A stretch of 64,000 nt of DNA. Origin: Dyella sedimenti. Its GTDB lineage: Bacteria; Pseudomonadota; Gammaproteobacteria; Xanthomonadales; Rhodanobacteraceae. The translations under genes and the position numbers were made by a program. The stretch lies in contig NZ_JAKWJO010000002.1 of assembly GCF_022760995.1 (NCBI RefSeq), forward strand, positions 372,001-436,000, read 5' to 3'. The notes beneath the pieces were generated by a model. That model searched no databases and had not been told where the DNA came from. It was given only the letters and a program-made list of their open reading frames with translations. Shown here piece by piece: positions 27,607 to 35,278 of this stretch. Numbering within the stretch: the stretch's first letter is position 1; each line of letters opens with the position of its first letter.

Positions 27607-28635
27607 ATGACGTGTTCCAAGTGCGGGCATGACAATCCCGCCGGCAGCCGGTTCTGCCGCACCTGTGGCGGTGCGCTGGGAAACGGCACGGCCCATACCG
27701 CGGACTGGTCCTGCACGCATTGCGGCCGCAGCAACCGGGAGACGGCACGCTTCTGCGCCGGCTGTGGCCAGGGCGTCACGGCCGCCGAGCCCGTCGTTGC
27801 CATTGCCGCGGAACAGGGCCATGCGGCCGCCATGGCAAGTTGTGCTTCCTGCGGCGCGTCACTCGCCGCGAGCGCCCGCTTCTGCAAGGCTTGCGGCGCT
27901 TCCATCGTCCCGTCCACGACTACCGACGAGCCACCACAAAGCGAACCGGCGGCATCCGTCGCCCCCCCGGCTTCGCCATCGGCGGCCGCAGCGCCGGAAC
28001 CCGCCATGCGCGCCGCACCTTCCCACGCCACGGAAGCCGTCCGGAATGCCGTTTCCACGGCACGGATGCCGAGCGCCGGCGGAGGAAAAACCCGCGTGAT
28101 GGCGATCGCCGCCGCGGTGATCGTGGTCGTCGCGGGCATCGGTGCGCTGGTGGCCTACCGCTTCATGCAGTCCTCGCCCATGGAATCAACGGCGGCCGCG
28201 GTGACGGTGACGGACCAACCGTCTTCCCCAGCAAGCACCGCGGCTCCATCAACGCCGACCGTGGCGCAGCAACAGGCACTGCCACCGACCGACGCTTCAC
28301 CGGCCACCGCCGTACCGACCGAAGCGCCCGTCGCCGCGGAGGCCAGCCGGCCGGAACCTGCAAGCCCACCGCCGCCGATCGCACCGGCGCCCGAACCCGT
28401 CGTCGCCAAGCCGGCACCCAGGCCGAAAGCGGATGCGGCGCCGCCCATGTCCGACGTGGCGCTCAACCTGGTGCGCAAGGGCGAGGCGGCGTTCGCCCAG
28501 CAGGACTATTCCACCGCCATCGCGAACGCAAAGGCGGCGCTGGAAGTGCAGCCGGGACTCGGCCGCGCAAAGCAGCTGCTGAAGGAGGCCGAGCAGGCCC
28601 AGCAGCAGGCCATGAACAGTATTTCCATCCATTGA
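27607..28635 (+). CDS. Triple zinc-ribbon, single-helix membrane protein
   Basis: This 342-residue protein has three N-terminal zinc ribbons of the form CxxC-x10-CxxC: CSKCGHDNPAGSRFCRTCGG, CTHCGRSNRETARFCAGCG and CASCGASLAASARFCKACG, within residues 3-100. A Pro/Ala-rich linker, one membrane helix near residue 165 (VMAIAAAVIVVVAGIGALVA), a second low-complexity linker and a C-terminal TPR-like hairpin (GEAAFAQQDYSTAIANAKAAL) follow. The ribbons would lie in the cytosol and the TPR part in the periplasm. It is 14 nt before a lipoprotein gene. Function unknown. Confidence 0.8.
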   Translation: MTCSKCGHDNPAGSRFCRTCGGALGNGTAHTADWSCTHCGRSNRETARFCAGCGQGVTAAEPVVAIAAEQGHAAAMASCASCGASLAASARFCKACGASIVPSTTTDEPPQSEPAASVAPPASPSAAAAPEPAMRAAPSHATEAVRNAVSTARMPSAGGGKTRVMAIAAAVIVVVAGIGALVAYRFMQSSPMESTAAAVTVTDQPSSPASTAAPSTPTVAQQQALPPTDASPATAVPTEAPVAAEASRPEPASPPPPIAPAPEPVVAKPAPRPKADAAPPMSDVALNLVRKGEAAFAQQDYSTAIANAKAALEVQPGLGRAKQLLKEAEQAQQQAMNSISIH

Positions 28636-28649
28636 ACGGAGATTGCGGG

Positions 28650-29348
28650 ATGAGCGGGAACAGTCATCGTTACAGGCATATCGGCGTGCTGGTGGGTAGC
28701 GCGGTACTCAGCCTGGTCGCGGGATGCGCGCAGATGCCGGCGCAGAATGGAACCACCAATGGCGCGGTGGTGAACCCCGACGCAAGCGCCAAGACCTCGT
28801 CGGAGTGCAATCCCGCCCTGGCCGGCGCGGTGGGCGCGCTGGCCGGCGCGTTCTTCGGCAAGGGCAACGGCCACCTGGTGGGCGCGGCGGTGGGCGCGGG
28901 CATCGGTGCCCTGGCCTGCACGGCCTACAACTACCACAGCCGCAAGGTGCGCGACGCCTCGGCGGTCGAAACGGCCTATGTCCAGCAGCGCGGCAGCTTG
29001 CCCGCCACCAACACGATCTCCTCGTATTCCAGCTCGCTCGCGCCGTCGAACACCGTGCAATCGGGCAATCCGGTGGAACTGCAATCGACCATCGTCGTCG
29101 TGCATGGCACGCATGACGCGCCGCCGCAGCTTTCCGAAACACTCACCCTGTTCTCCCCGGACGGCAAGCAGCTGTCCACGGTGACCAAGCAGGCGTCGGA
29201 CATCAACGGCACGGGCGAGTACCAGACCAACTTCAATTTCAACCTGCCCAAGGGCATCCAGAACGGCCGCTACGTGGTGCGCTCCACGCTGTCCATGAAC
29301 AACCAGGCAGTGGAAACCAACGAAACGCCGATGCTGGTCGTGAGCTGA
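28650..29348 (+). CDS. Glycine-zipper lipoprotein
   Basis: This 232-residue protein has a lipoprotein signal with lipobox LVAGC near residue 26. A glycine-zipper segment (AGAVGALAGAFFGKGNGHLV and GAAVGAGIGALAC) at about 58-91 follows. A C-terminal beta-rich domain (LQSTIVVVHGTHDAPPQLSE, YQTNFNFNLPKGIQNGRYVV) completes it. Glycine zippers in lipoproteins often mark outer-membrane-associated or oligomeric proteins. Operon position between two zinc-ribbon membrane proteins suggests an envelope complex. Function unknown. Confidence 0.75.
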   Translation: MSGNSHRYRHIGVLVGSAVLSLVAGCAQMPAQNGTTNGAVVNPDASAKTSSECNPALAGAVGALAGAFFGKGNGHLVGAAVGAGIGALACTAYNYHSRKVRDASAVETAYVQQRGSLPATNTISSYSSSLAPSNTVQSGNPVELQSTIVVVHGTHDAPPQLSETLTLFSPDGKQLSTVTKQASDINGTGEYQTNFNFNLPKGIQNGRYVVRSTLSMNNQAVETNETPMLVVS

Positions 29349-29376
29349 CGGCGACGGACCACAGGGGGAACCACGG

Positions 29377-30456
29377 ATGACACAGAAGACAGTGAACAAT
29401 ATCGGCATGCTGGTGCGCTGCTACGAAGGCCTGCGCAATCTGCGTGCGCTGCTGCTGCTCAGCGGCGGCGCGGTGGTCGGGTTGCTGCTGATGGCGGCGG
29501 CCGGCGCGGCGACGGCCAAGCTGGGTTTCATCGCCGGGCTGCTGATGGCCCTGCTGGCCTTGCTGGTGTATCTCGCCGGCATCAATGGCGCGGGGTTGCT
29601 GCTGGTGGACCAGGCCGACGGGCGTGAATCCCGCAGCGTGGGTGCGGCGTTCTTCGGCGGCCTGCACGCCACCTTGACCGCCTTCCTCTCGCTACTGCTG
29701 CTGGGGCTGGGTTTGCTGCTGGTTTTCCTGGTACTGCTGCTGCTTTCCTACCTCGGCCGCATTCCGGGCATCGGGCCGCTGTTCGCCTTCCTGTTCGCCG
29801 GCCCCGGCGCGGTGGCGCTGGCCTTCTGCTACGGCCTGCTGGTCATCGGCATACCGCTGCTGCTGGTGGCCGTGTGGCGTGGCAACGGCGTGCTCGGCTC
29901 GATCGGCCGTGCCGTCGACATCGTGCTCAAGCGTCCACTGGATGCCCTGCTGCACTTCGTCCTGCTCGGCCTGATCGTGGGACCGGTCGCGGTCTTCGTG
30001 ATCGGGCTACTGGTCGTCACTTCGGGGGCTAGCATCACGCTGTTCTCGGCGGGAAGCCTGTTTGGCGGCGCGCACGGTTTCGGCGGCGGATTTGGCGGCG
30101 GCTACAACTCCTATGGCAGCGCCCTGATGTCCTCGCCGCTCGACGGCGTGCTCGACAGCCTGCAGCAGGCCGGCGCGGCCAGCGCCTCCGTGGGCGTGAT
30201 GATGGCCATCCTGGTCGCCATGTTCACCCTGGTGGCGATGTTCGGCTACATCCTGGTGCACGACTCGCTCGGCGCAGGCATCGACGCCAGTGCGGAAAAC
30301 CAGCTGCGCGGCGGCTTCGCGCAGTTCAAGCAAAAGATGGAACAGCACCGCCCGGCCCCGGCGGCTCCCAAGGCACCGCCATCCGCCTGCCGCGACTGCG
30401 GCGCCAACCTCACCCCGGGAGACCGCTTCTGCGGGGAATGCGGGCAATCCACCTGA
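29377..30456 (+). CDS. Polytopic membrane protein with C-terminal zinc ribbon
   Basis: This 359-residue protein has five or more hydrophobic segments (LLLLSGGAVVGLLLMAAAGA, FIAGLLMALLALLVYLAGI, LLLLGLGLLLVFLVLLLLSY, LHFVLLGLIVGPVAVFVIGL). A Gly-rich loop near residue 235 (GGAHGFGGGFGGGYNSYGS) and a C-terminal zinc ribbon CRDCGANLTPGDRFCGECG follow. It shares the terminal zinc-ribbon layout with the divergent gene at 25485-27263. It is the last gene of the operon and is followed by a terminator. Confidence 0.75.
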   Translation: MTQKTVNNIGMLVRCYEGLRNLRALLLLSGGAVVGLLLMAAAGAATAKLGFIAGLLMALLALLVYLAGINGAGLLLVDQADGRESRSVGAAFFGGLHATLTAFLSLLLLGLGLLLVFLVLLLLSYLGRIPGIGPLFAFLFAGPGAVALAFCYGLLVIGIPLLLVAVWRGNGVLGSIGRAVDIVLKRPLDALLHFVLLGLIVGPVAVFVIGLLVVTSGASITLFSAGSLFGGAHGFGGGFGGGYNSYGSALMSSPLDGVLDSLQQAGAASASVGVMMAILVAMFTLVAMFGYILVHDSLGAGIDASAENQLRGGFAQFKQKMEQHRPAPAAPKAPPSACRDCGANLTPGDRFCGECGQST

Positions 30457-30461
30457 CCGCG

Positions 30462-30490
30462 AAGGGCCGGCTCACGCCGGCCCTTTATTT
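30462..30490 (+). terminator. Intrinsic terminator after the zinc-ribbon operon
   Basis: AAGGGCCGGC and GCCGGCCCTT form a 10-bp stem around TCAC, followed by TATTT. It ends the plus-strand operon. Before the island arrived it may also have served the mnmE unit from the other side. Confidence 0.85.
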
Positions 30491-30505
30491 GGGGCTGCCA
30501 TCGGT

Positions 30506-30522
30506 TACTTGCCGATGCAGAA
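30506..30522. other. Island attachment site attL (remnant of mnmE 3' end)
   Basis: TACTTGCCGATGCAGAA matches the sequence at the mnmE 3' end (40271-40287) in 16 of 17 positions. Read on the minus strand with the preceding base it spells F-C-I-G-K-stop, the conserved MnmE C-terminus, although no mnmE body is attached. This marks the left end of the element. Confidence 0.85.
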
Positions 30523-30878
30523 CGTAGCTTCGTCGCTTATCACATTGTATGAGCTGTGCTTTCGCTCATGCACACGCAGACTGTGGTCCCGTTAGTGGTC
30601 CCAACGTGCATCGACTGCATGCACTGGGACGTTGGCTGAACGTGTTTGGACGAAAGATTAGCTAGCGACGACACACTTATAGAATGCCGCTAAGAGCGCC
30701 GGTGATTTCTATTATGACTTTCCCCGCGCTAGAGGGACGTCGATGCAGGGTTCCCGGGCTTCATCGATCCATAAATTCTTGGTGGCTTCGTTATCTAAAC
30801 GGCCAGCCTGCGAAGCGAGCTACAGCCAGCTGTTCGCCACTAGCATTGCGTCATACCAACCGAACAGAAGGGGGCGCA
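30523..30878. other. Gene-free left end of island with arm-type repeats
   Basis: No convincing gene is seen in this 356-nt stretch. It holds CTGTGGTCCC-3-AGTGGTCCCA at 30581-30603, nearly identical to a copy near the right end (40135-40157). CCAACGT/ACGTTGG (30601-30607 and 30629-30635) forms an inverted repeat just beyond. These are candidate integrase arm sites or AlpA-binding sites. The remainder is likely promoter DNA for the AlpA gene. Confidence 0.55.
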
Positions 30879-31079
30879 ATGACATACACACCTACCAGCA
30901 TAAAGTTTCTTCGCCTGCACGAGGTTATGGCCCGGACAGGACTGTCACGCTCGCAGATCTATAAGCTTATAAGTGAGGGGCAGTTCCCCGCGCAGGTAAA
31001 ATTGGGGTGCAGGTCGGTTGCATGGATTGAAGCTGATGTGATCGGATGGATGCATGGTCGTGTTGCTCGTGCAGCTTAA
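30879..31079 (+). CDS. AlpA family regulator / excisionase
   Basis: This 66-residue protein is a MerR-like winged helix of the AlpA type: FLRLHEVMARTGLSRSQIYK, ISEGQFPAQVKLG, and SVAWIEADVIGWMHGRV. AlpA proteins switch on excision of P4-like and related islands. AGAAGGGGG precedes the ATG. It ends tail to tail with the minus-strand gene at 31080. Confidence 0.9.
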   Translation: MTYTPTSIKFLRLHEVMARTGLSRSQIYKLISEGQFPAQVKLGCRSVAWIEADVIGWMHGRVARAA

Positions 31080-31373
31080 TCATCGGCGCCCACGGGGTTT
31101 CTGGGCGTGCAAGACCCGAAGACGGTCGAAAATCCGTGCTACCTGCTTGCCTGACCATTTGCCGCCCCGTTGAGTGGGGAAGCCGATTTCATTTAAGTGC
31201 CTCGCAAACTCCTCTTTGTTGTACCCCAAGCCGTTGTCTTCGATGAAGTCATGCAACCGCTTGCCAACTTCCCGCGCGAAATCATCTGCCTTCGCCGCCC
31301 TTGCGCTGTTGGCTGCAACTGTATCGGTGTTTCTGGCTTCGTCCAGCCGTGGGTTGCCACGCTTCTTGCGCAT
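31080..31373 (-). CDS. Small basic protein with recombinase-like C-terminal segment
   Basis: This 97-residue protein is rich in Arg and Lys. Its segment FARHLNEIGFPTQRGGKWSG resembles the part of large serine recombinases that reads 'LN..GIPT.RGG.W' and binds DNA, but no catalytic domain is present. It is probably an island DNA-binding protein. ATG 31373 gives MRKKRGNPRLDEARN; an upstream extension is hydrophobic and unlikely. It is divergent from the HUH gene and overlaps no neighbour. Confidence 0.6.
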   Translation of the reverse strand: MRKKRGNPRLDEARNTDTVAANSARAAKADDFAREVGKRLHDFIEDNGLGYNKEEFARHLNEIGFPTQRGGKWSGKQVARIFDRLRVLHAQKPRGRR

Positions 31374-31447
31374 GATAATTAGCGAAATGTCGGATCGCTG
31401 AAAAATACCTGTGTGCAGCAAAAACCACAAGCTGCGAAGAGGTATTG

Positions 31448-31963
31448 ATGAGCGAAGAAACGAAGACAGCACAGACCACGCTCCAGCGCGTGATGGCCGA
31501 TTGGCTGCAGCAGATCGGCCCCAATGTCTTCGTTACCTATACCTTCAAGGATGCCGTCAGCTATGACAGGGCGTTGAAGGTATTCGGAACACATGCGCAT
31601 AGCTTGCGTAGCGAATTATACGGACGCAATTCCAAGCGCCGACTGCCCATGGTTCCAGTCATCGAAAAGTACATGCGGGGCACTTCGTACGGGAGCCTAC
31701 TTGCACCTACCGATGGCACGCACATTCACTGCCTCTACCAGCTACCCGGAAAACCAGATCAGTACAAGGAAGTGATCAGGCGAACTTGGGTGGAAGCACA
31801 TGCTTCCTGCGGTGACCCCAACGTCTACTGTCCGAACAGTGATGACTGGTATCGAGAACTGGTTGCAGAGTCTGATGTTAGTAACGTGATCGATTACGTG
31901 CTGAAGACTTGCCACTCAGACACTCAGGCTGTGCTTTGGAAATTTGTGTCGTTCGGTCATTGA
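31448..31963 (+). CDS. HUH-endonuclease-like replication protein (rolling-circle Rep / inovirus Gp2-like)
   Basis: This 171-residue protein shows the three motifs of HUH Rep enzymes in order. Motif I is FVTYTF at residues 28-33. Motif II is HIHCLYQ, with His 92 and His 94 as metal ligands. Motif III is VIDYVLK, with nucleophile Tyr 150 and Lys 153. Such enzymes nick one DNA strand at an origin and remain linked through Tyr. The AlpA plus Gp2-like pair is common on integrative islands. ATG 31448 follows GAGGTATTG. The family name is inferred from motifs, not from an alignment. Confidence 0.7.
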   Translation: MSEETKTAQTTLQRVMADWLQQIGPNVFVTYTFKDAVSYDRALKVFGTHAHSLRSELYGRNSKRRLPMVPVIEKYMRGTSYGSLLAPTDGTHIHCLYQLPGKPDQYKEVIRRTWVEAHASCGDPNVYCPNSDDWYRELVAESDVSNVIDYVLKTCHSDTQAVLWKFVSFGH

Positions 31964-32309
31964 TTTAAGGGCTAGACCCACTTCACTTGCAGGCATGAAG
32001 ACAGACCAACCGCTAGGGGGAGCGATCCCCCTTGATGAACTATTACCTAAATTTGGCACAGGCTTGTTCAAGATCAATGATGAAGTGGGTAAGACAAAAA
32101 TCTCTTACCTATCCATGTGAACTCGATCATTAAGTCCTCTGTAGAAGCATGAACACCACAATAGTTACATACTTATATGTAGTGGACATACATCCAAACC
32201 ACTATCACATATATACAGCCAGCCTCGTCTCTGATCAGGCACGATAGACGGCCATGAGCATAATGAGCGGGTCGAGTAGGACCGCTGGTAAGGAGCCGAC
32301 GCGATGCTC
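31964..32309. other. Structured non-coding stretch after the Rep-like gene; candidate replication origin
   Basis: ACCCACTTCA (31976-31985) and TGAAGTGGGT (32081-32090) are a perfect 10-bp inverted repeat enclosing a GC-rich hairpin AGGGGG-AGCGAT-CCCCCT at 32015-32032. A second interrupted inverted repeat lies at 32174-32185 and 32199-32213 in AT-rich DNA. The 60 bases at 32101-32160 contain only 25 G/C. This could be a double-strand origin for the HUH protein or a structured RNA. A 41-codon frame overlaps it and is listed separately. Confidence 0.4.
31995..32120 (+). CDS. Possible 41-residue microprotein
   Basis: An ATG at 31995 opens 41 codons (MKTDQPLGGAIPLDELLPKF, then GTGLFKINDEVGKTKISYLS). 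It has a weak AGG six bases upstream. The composition is protein-like, but the frame lies across inverted repeats, so it may be chance. No family recognised. Confidence 0.25.
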   Translation: MKTDQPLGGAIPLDELLPKFGTGLFKINDEVGKTKISYLSM

Positions 32310-32588
32310 CTATCCTTTCGCTAGCTTTTGCCTTGTAGCCCCGGCTAACCCACGGCGCCTAAGGTACGCACGAAGAAATTCGACCGCGCTGATGTTCAAG
32401 GCTTCGCAGAATTCGACCAACTCTACGAGATCCAAGCGCCTCTCTCCGCGCTCTACCTTCGATATGAAGGTCTGCGTATTACCTATGCGGTCCGCCAACT
32501 CCAGCTGGGTCACCTTCGCCTTCCGGCGAGCGTCACGCAATGCGGCGACTAGAAGCTGGTAATCCTGATGATGCGTAGATGCGGCCAT
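32310..32588 (-). CDS. XRE-family HTH regulator
   Basis: This 92-residue protein is a single Cro/CI-type helix-turn-helix: LRDARRKAKVTQLELADRIG, TQTFISKVERGERRLDLVEL. It would bind DNA as a dimer and probably represses island genes, including the divergent operon that begins 88 nt away at 32676. ATG 32588 is used; a GTG seven codons upstream is possible. Confidence 0.85.
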   Translation of the reverse strand: MAASTHHQDYQLLVAALRDARRKAKVTQLELADRIGNTQTFISKVERGERRLDLVELVEFCEALNISAVEFLRAYLRRRGLAGATRQKLAKG

Positions 32589-32675
32589 GACCTTGCCCAG
32601 ATGGGTCACGGCACGCTAGAGTCCGTTCTGGAATAGTCCAAAATCGGCTTTTATTGAATAATAAAGGGGCGAGCT

Positions 32676-32873
32676 ATGGCTGGTGCAGCAGGGGCAATCG
32701 TCGTTCGCGACGACGGGAAAATGATCTACTGGCGCAAGAAGTGCGAGAGCTGTGGGTATGTGGAATCGGGCAGTCACGCCTCGGCCAAGCCAGCGCCGCA
32801 CTCCATGCTGACGCAAGGAGTATTCCACTGCCCGAAATGTAGTCGGACCTCCGAAGTCATCATCTTCGGATAG
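32676..32873 (+). CDS. Small zinc-ribbon protein
   Basis: This 65-residue protein has two CxxC pairs (KKCESCGY near residue 22 and FHCPKCSRTSE near 50), so it should bind one zinc. It is first in a tight run of four genes (32676-34179). GGGGCGAG lies before the start. No function known; zinc ribbons of this size often bind nucleic acid or protein partners. Confidence 0.65.
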   Translation: MAGAAGAIVVRDDGKMIYWRKKCESCGYVESGSHASAKPAPHSMLTQGVFHCPKCSRTSEVIIFG

Positions 32874-32908
32874 TTCATTTCGGTACTTACTTACACAGGG
32901 GATCTGTC

Positions 32909-33442
32909 ATGTCAGATGGAACAGCCGTGCCCGTCAGAAGAAAACTGTCCTCGTGGCAGCGGATTGTGTTCGGCATCTTCGTTGGCGTGCTTGCGCTGGG
33001 TTCTATTTTCGTGTTCGTGAACCTCTTTGAGAAGCTGTGGAGCTCAGGCAGCAGCATGGTGGCGCACGACGGTCCATCCAAGATGATCACGATTGGCGTC
33101 AACCGATTCCAGTCATGCAAGTACGCCGGCAATTTTCTTGGCGGCGCAGGTTTCGATTGCATCGTTAAGAACATCTCGGTCGACGAGTATCGTGCCGGCG
33201 ACCACATGTTCTGCGCAGGCTTCGACGATCAAAACCGGATGATCCGGAGCGCTGATCGGGTAGGCGATCTATACAGCAGCGTGCTGGCCCCCGGCGAGGA
33301 ACATATCGTTCGTATCTATTTGCCGCAGGCTGCAACGGCGTCTGTCTGTACCGATTCCGGTAGCTTGGGCTCACCGGTCCAGCTTCAGAAGCTCCTGCCT
33401 GATCTGCGAAAGGACAATTTGGTACAGGAGATCGATATCTGA
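32909..33442 (+). CDS. Single-helix membrane protein with periplasmic FxLYD-like domain
   Basis: This 177-residue protein has one N-terminal membrane helix (IVFGIFVGVLALGSIFVFVN, residues about 19-38) and a periplasmic part with four Cys that could form disulfides. The pattern FDCIVKNISVDEYRAGDHMF, FDDQNRMI and LAPGEEHIVRIYLP resembles the Ig-like FxLYD/DUF3426 type. Its stop overlaps the next start (TGATG), so translation is coupled to the TonB-domain gene. Function unknown. Confidence 0.65.
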   Translation: MSDGTAVPVRRKLSSWQRIVFGIFVGVLALGSIFVFVNLFEKLWSSGSSMVAHDGPSKMITIGVNRFQSCKYAGNFLGGAGFDCIVKNISVDEYRAGDHMFCAGFDDQNRMIRSADRVGDLYSSVLAPGEEHIVRIYLPQAATASVCTDSGSLGSPVQLQKLLPDLRKDNLVQEIDI

Positions 33443-33840
33443 TGAACCTCGCCAACGCACTATCGACACGGCAACGAGCAATAGCCGCTGGGGCCATACT
33501 CATTGTTATCAGCGTGGGAAGCCGCGATGCGGTAGCAAGAACGCCATATATCGCAACATCGCCATGTACGCCGAGAGTCGTCCCGAAGTGGGCGCCAACG
33601 CCGCAATATTCGGTGCAGGCTCGCAGGTTAAACCTACATGGCACGGTGACCCTTCAACTGCTTATAAGGGAAGATGGTGTGCCAGCAGAAGTCAGCGTCT
33701 ATGCCAGCAGCGGACGCGATGAGCTTGACCAATCTGCGCTGGCGACTCTCAGGACATGGCGCTATGAACCGGTTATGTGTGAAGAGTCAGGGCAGCCCAC
33801 TCAAGGCCGTATCCGTGTTCCCATTACTTTTGGACGATGA
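33442..33840 (+). CDS. Short periplasmic TonB C-terminal-domain protein
   Basis: This 132-residue protein has a signal-like N-terminus (AIAAGAILIVISVGSRDAVA) and then a TonB C-terminal domain: LNLHGTVTLQLLIREDGVPA, SGRDELDQSALATLRTWRYE. It lacks the Pro-rich spacer and ExbB-contacting helix of true TonB. It is third in the cargo operon, coupled to the preceding gene and 3 nt from the next. It may bind TonB-box or envelope partners; role unknown. Confidence 0.7.
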   Translation: MNLANALSTRQRAIAAGAILIVISVGSRDAVARTPYIATSPCTPRVVPKWAPTPQYSVQARRLNLHGTVTLQLLIREDGVPAEVSVYASSGRDELDQSALATLRTWRYEPVMCEESGQPTQGRIRVPITFGR

Positions 33841-33843
33841 GCC

Positions 33844-34179
33844 ATGCGAACAGCGCGGTTGATAACATTTGCGGCCTTGCTCGGTATGAATTCACTCGCT
33901 GCAATCGCCAAGGACCGGAACTGGCAGCAGTCCACGGAAACAGAAACGAAATTGTGGGTCCGTGACAAGAACGAAGGTTCCCCTTACGAAGCCATCTTCA
34001 AGGTCACGAAGCCGGATGGCAGCGTTGCAATTGCCAAGGTGAGTTCTGGACAGGGGGGCGTGGCGGAAGTCAGCTTCCCCAGTGCTTTTGGGTTGTACGG
34101 TTCGCTGGCTCACGGGGTCTATCGGTGGGAAGCATCGGTAAGCGGAAGGGTGGTGGCGGCAGACGAATTTGGCCGGTAA
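33844..34179 (+). CDS. Small secreted protein, unknown
   Basis: This 111-residue protein has a signal peptide (MRTARLITFAALLGMNSLAA) and a beta-rich body (SPYEAIFKVTKPDGSVAIAK, GVYRWEASVSGRVVA) that could be an Ig-like fold. It is last in the island envelope operon. I recognise no family. Confidence 0.55.
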   Translation: MRTARLITFAALLGMNSLAAIAKDRNWQQSTETETKLWVRDKNEGSPYEAIFKVTKPDGSVAIAKVSSGQGGVAEVSFPSAFGLYGSLAHGVYRWEASVSGRVVAADEFGR

Positions 34180-34378
34180 TAACTGGCAAACCATATAGCC
34201 TATCCGTGGTACAAATTTGGCGATTTCCCGGCCTGCTTTTTTTGGCTACATCCTAAGCGAGGGTATAACGCGTCCTCGCGGGCTTCTTATCGCACATCAG
34301 AATGTACAGTCCTATGTGGTGCCACATGCTTGCTGTCCGCCACAATGACGCATCCATTCATCACGGGGATAATGCGAT

Positions 34379-35278
34379 ATGACCCAACACGACAATATTC
34401 CGTCTGCCCCCGCTCAGCCCTCCATCGTCCAGCAGCTCGATCAGTGCACAGTAAGAATTGCTACAGACGATGGGCGCGTAGCTACAGGCTTCTTCTTCTC
34501 CGAACCGAATCCAGCGGTGTCTGGGTCGATGTCGATGTGGCCCATTATTATTACGAATCGCCATGTAATCGAAGAAGCCTCACGCATACAACTGGTGATC
34601 TCCATCGTCGATGGTGATGGTACGGAACGACATGTTGAAGTGGACGAGCCATTGGCGACGTTTGACCCGCTCTATCACCCCTCAAGTGAAATCGACCTCG
34701 CAAGCTTGAACATCGCCACTGTACTTACAAAGTTGGAATCTCCGGGGTCGACATTTCGCTTCCGCTTCCTTGATCGTTCTGTCATTCCCCCCGCTGAAGA
34801 ATTTGAGCACCTCACCGTGGCGACCAACATCATCATGATTGGCTATCCCAATGGTATCTGGGACGATGTCAACAATAAGGCCGTATTTCGCAGAGGTATT
34901 GCAGCAACAAGCCCTGCTAGAAATTGGCAGGGCCGCCAAGAATTTCTTGTCGACATGGCGGTTTATGGTGGATCAAGTGGCTCGCCGGTATTCGCCTATG
35001 ATGAAGGCTCATTTGCCACTCAAAATGGAATTCAGTTCGGGAGCCGCCTCTATCTGTTGGGCGTAAATCAGGGTGTCTATGGGATACGACATGACGGTGT
35101 ACTTCGTTTAGCTGAGACACCAGATCAAATTGGTACCATCGATGCAGTTGCTGAAACCGAGGTTCCCATGAACCTTGGTGTTTGCATAAACGCGCTGACC
35201 ATTGATGCACTGCTACGCGAGCTGCCAAAGCCTCGTATGCGGTACTCAGCGGGTGGCTACCGCATTACCATCAGCTAG
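34379..35278 (+). CDS. Trypsin-like serine protease, no signal peptide
   Basis: This 299-residue protein has a chymotrypsin-fold triad: His 62 in IIITNRHVIEEA, Asp 106 in SEIDLASLNI and Ser 200 in YGGSSGSPVFAYD. No signal peptide or membrane helix is seen, so it is likely cytosolic. Such proteases occur in phage-defence genes as effectors, but none of the usual sensor domains is fused here. It has its own 199-nt upstream region and overlaps the 3' end of the convergent membrane gene by 8 nt. GC content is low compared with core genes. Confidence 0.75.
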   Translation: MTQHDNIPSAPAQPSIVQQLDQCTVRIATDDGRVATGFFFSEPNPAVSGSMSMWPIIITNRHVIEEASRIQLVISIVDGDGTERHVEVDEPLATFDPLYHPSSEIDLASLNIATVLTKLESPGSTFRFRFLDRSVIPPAEEFEHLTVATNIIMIGYPNGIWDDVNNKAVFRRGIAATSPARNWQGRQEFLVDMAVYGGSSGSPVFAYDEGSFATQNGIQFGSRLYLLGVNQGVYGIRHDGVLRLAETPDQIGTIDAVAETEVPMNLGVCINALTIDALLRELPKPRMRYSAGGYRITIS

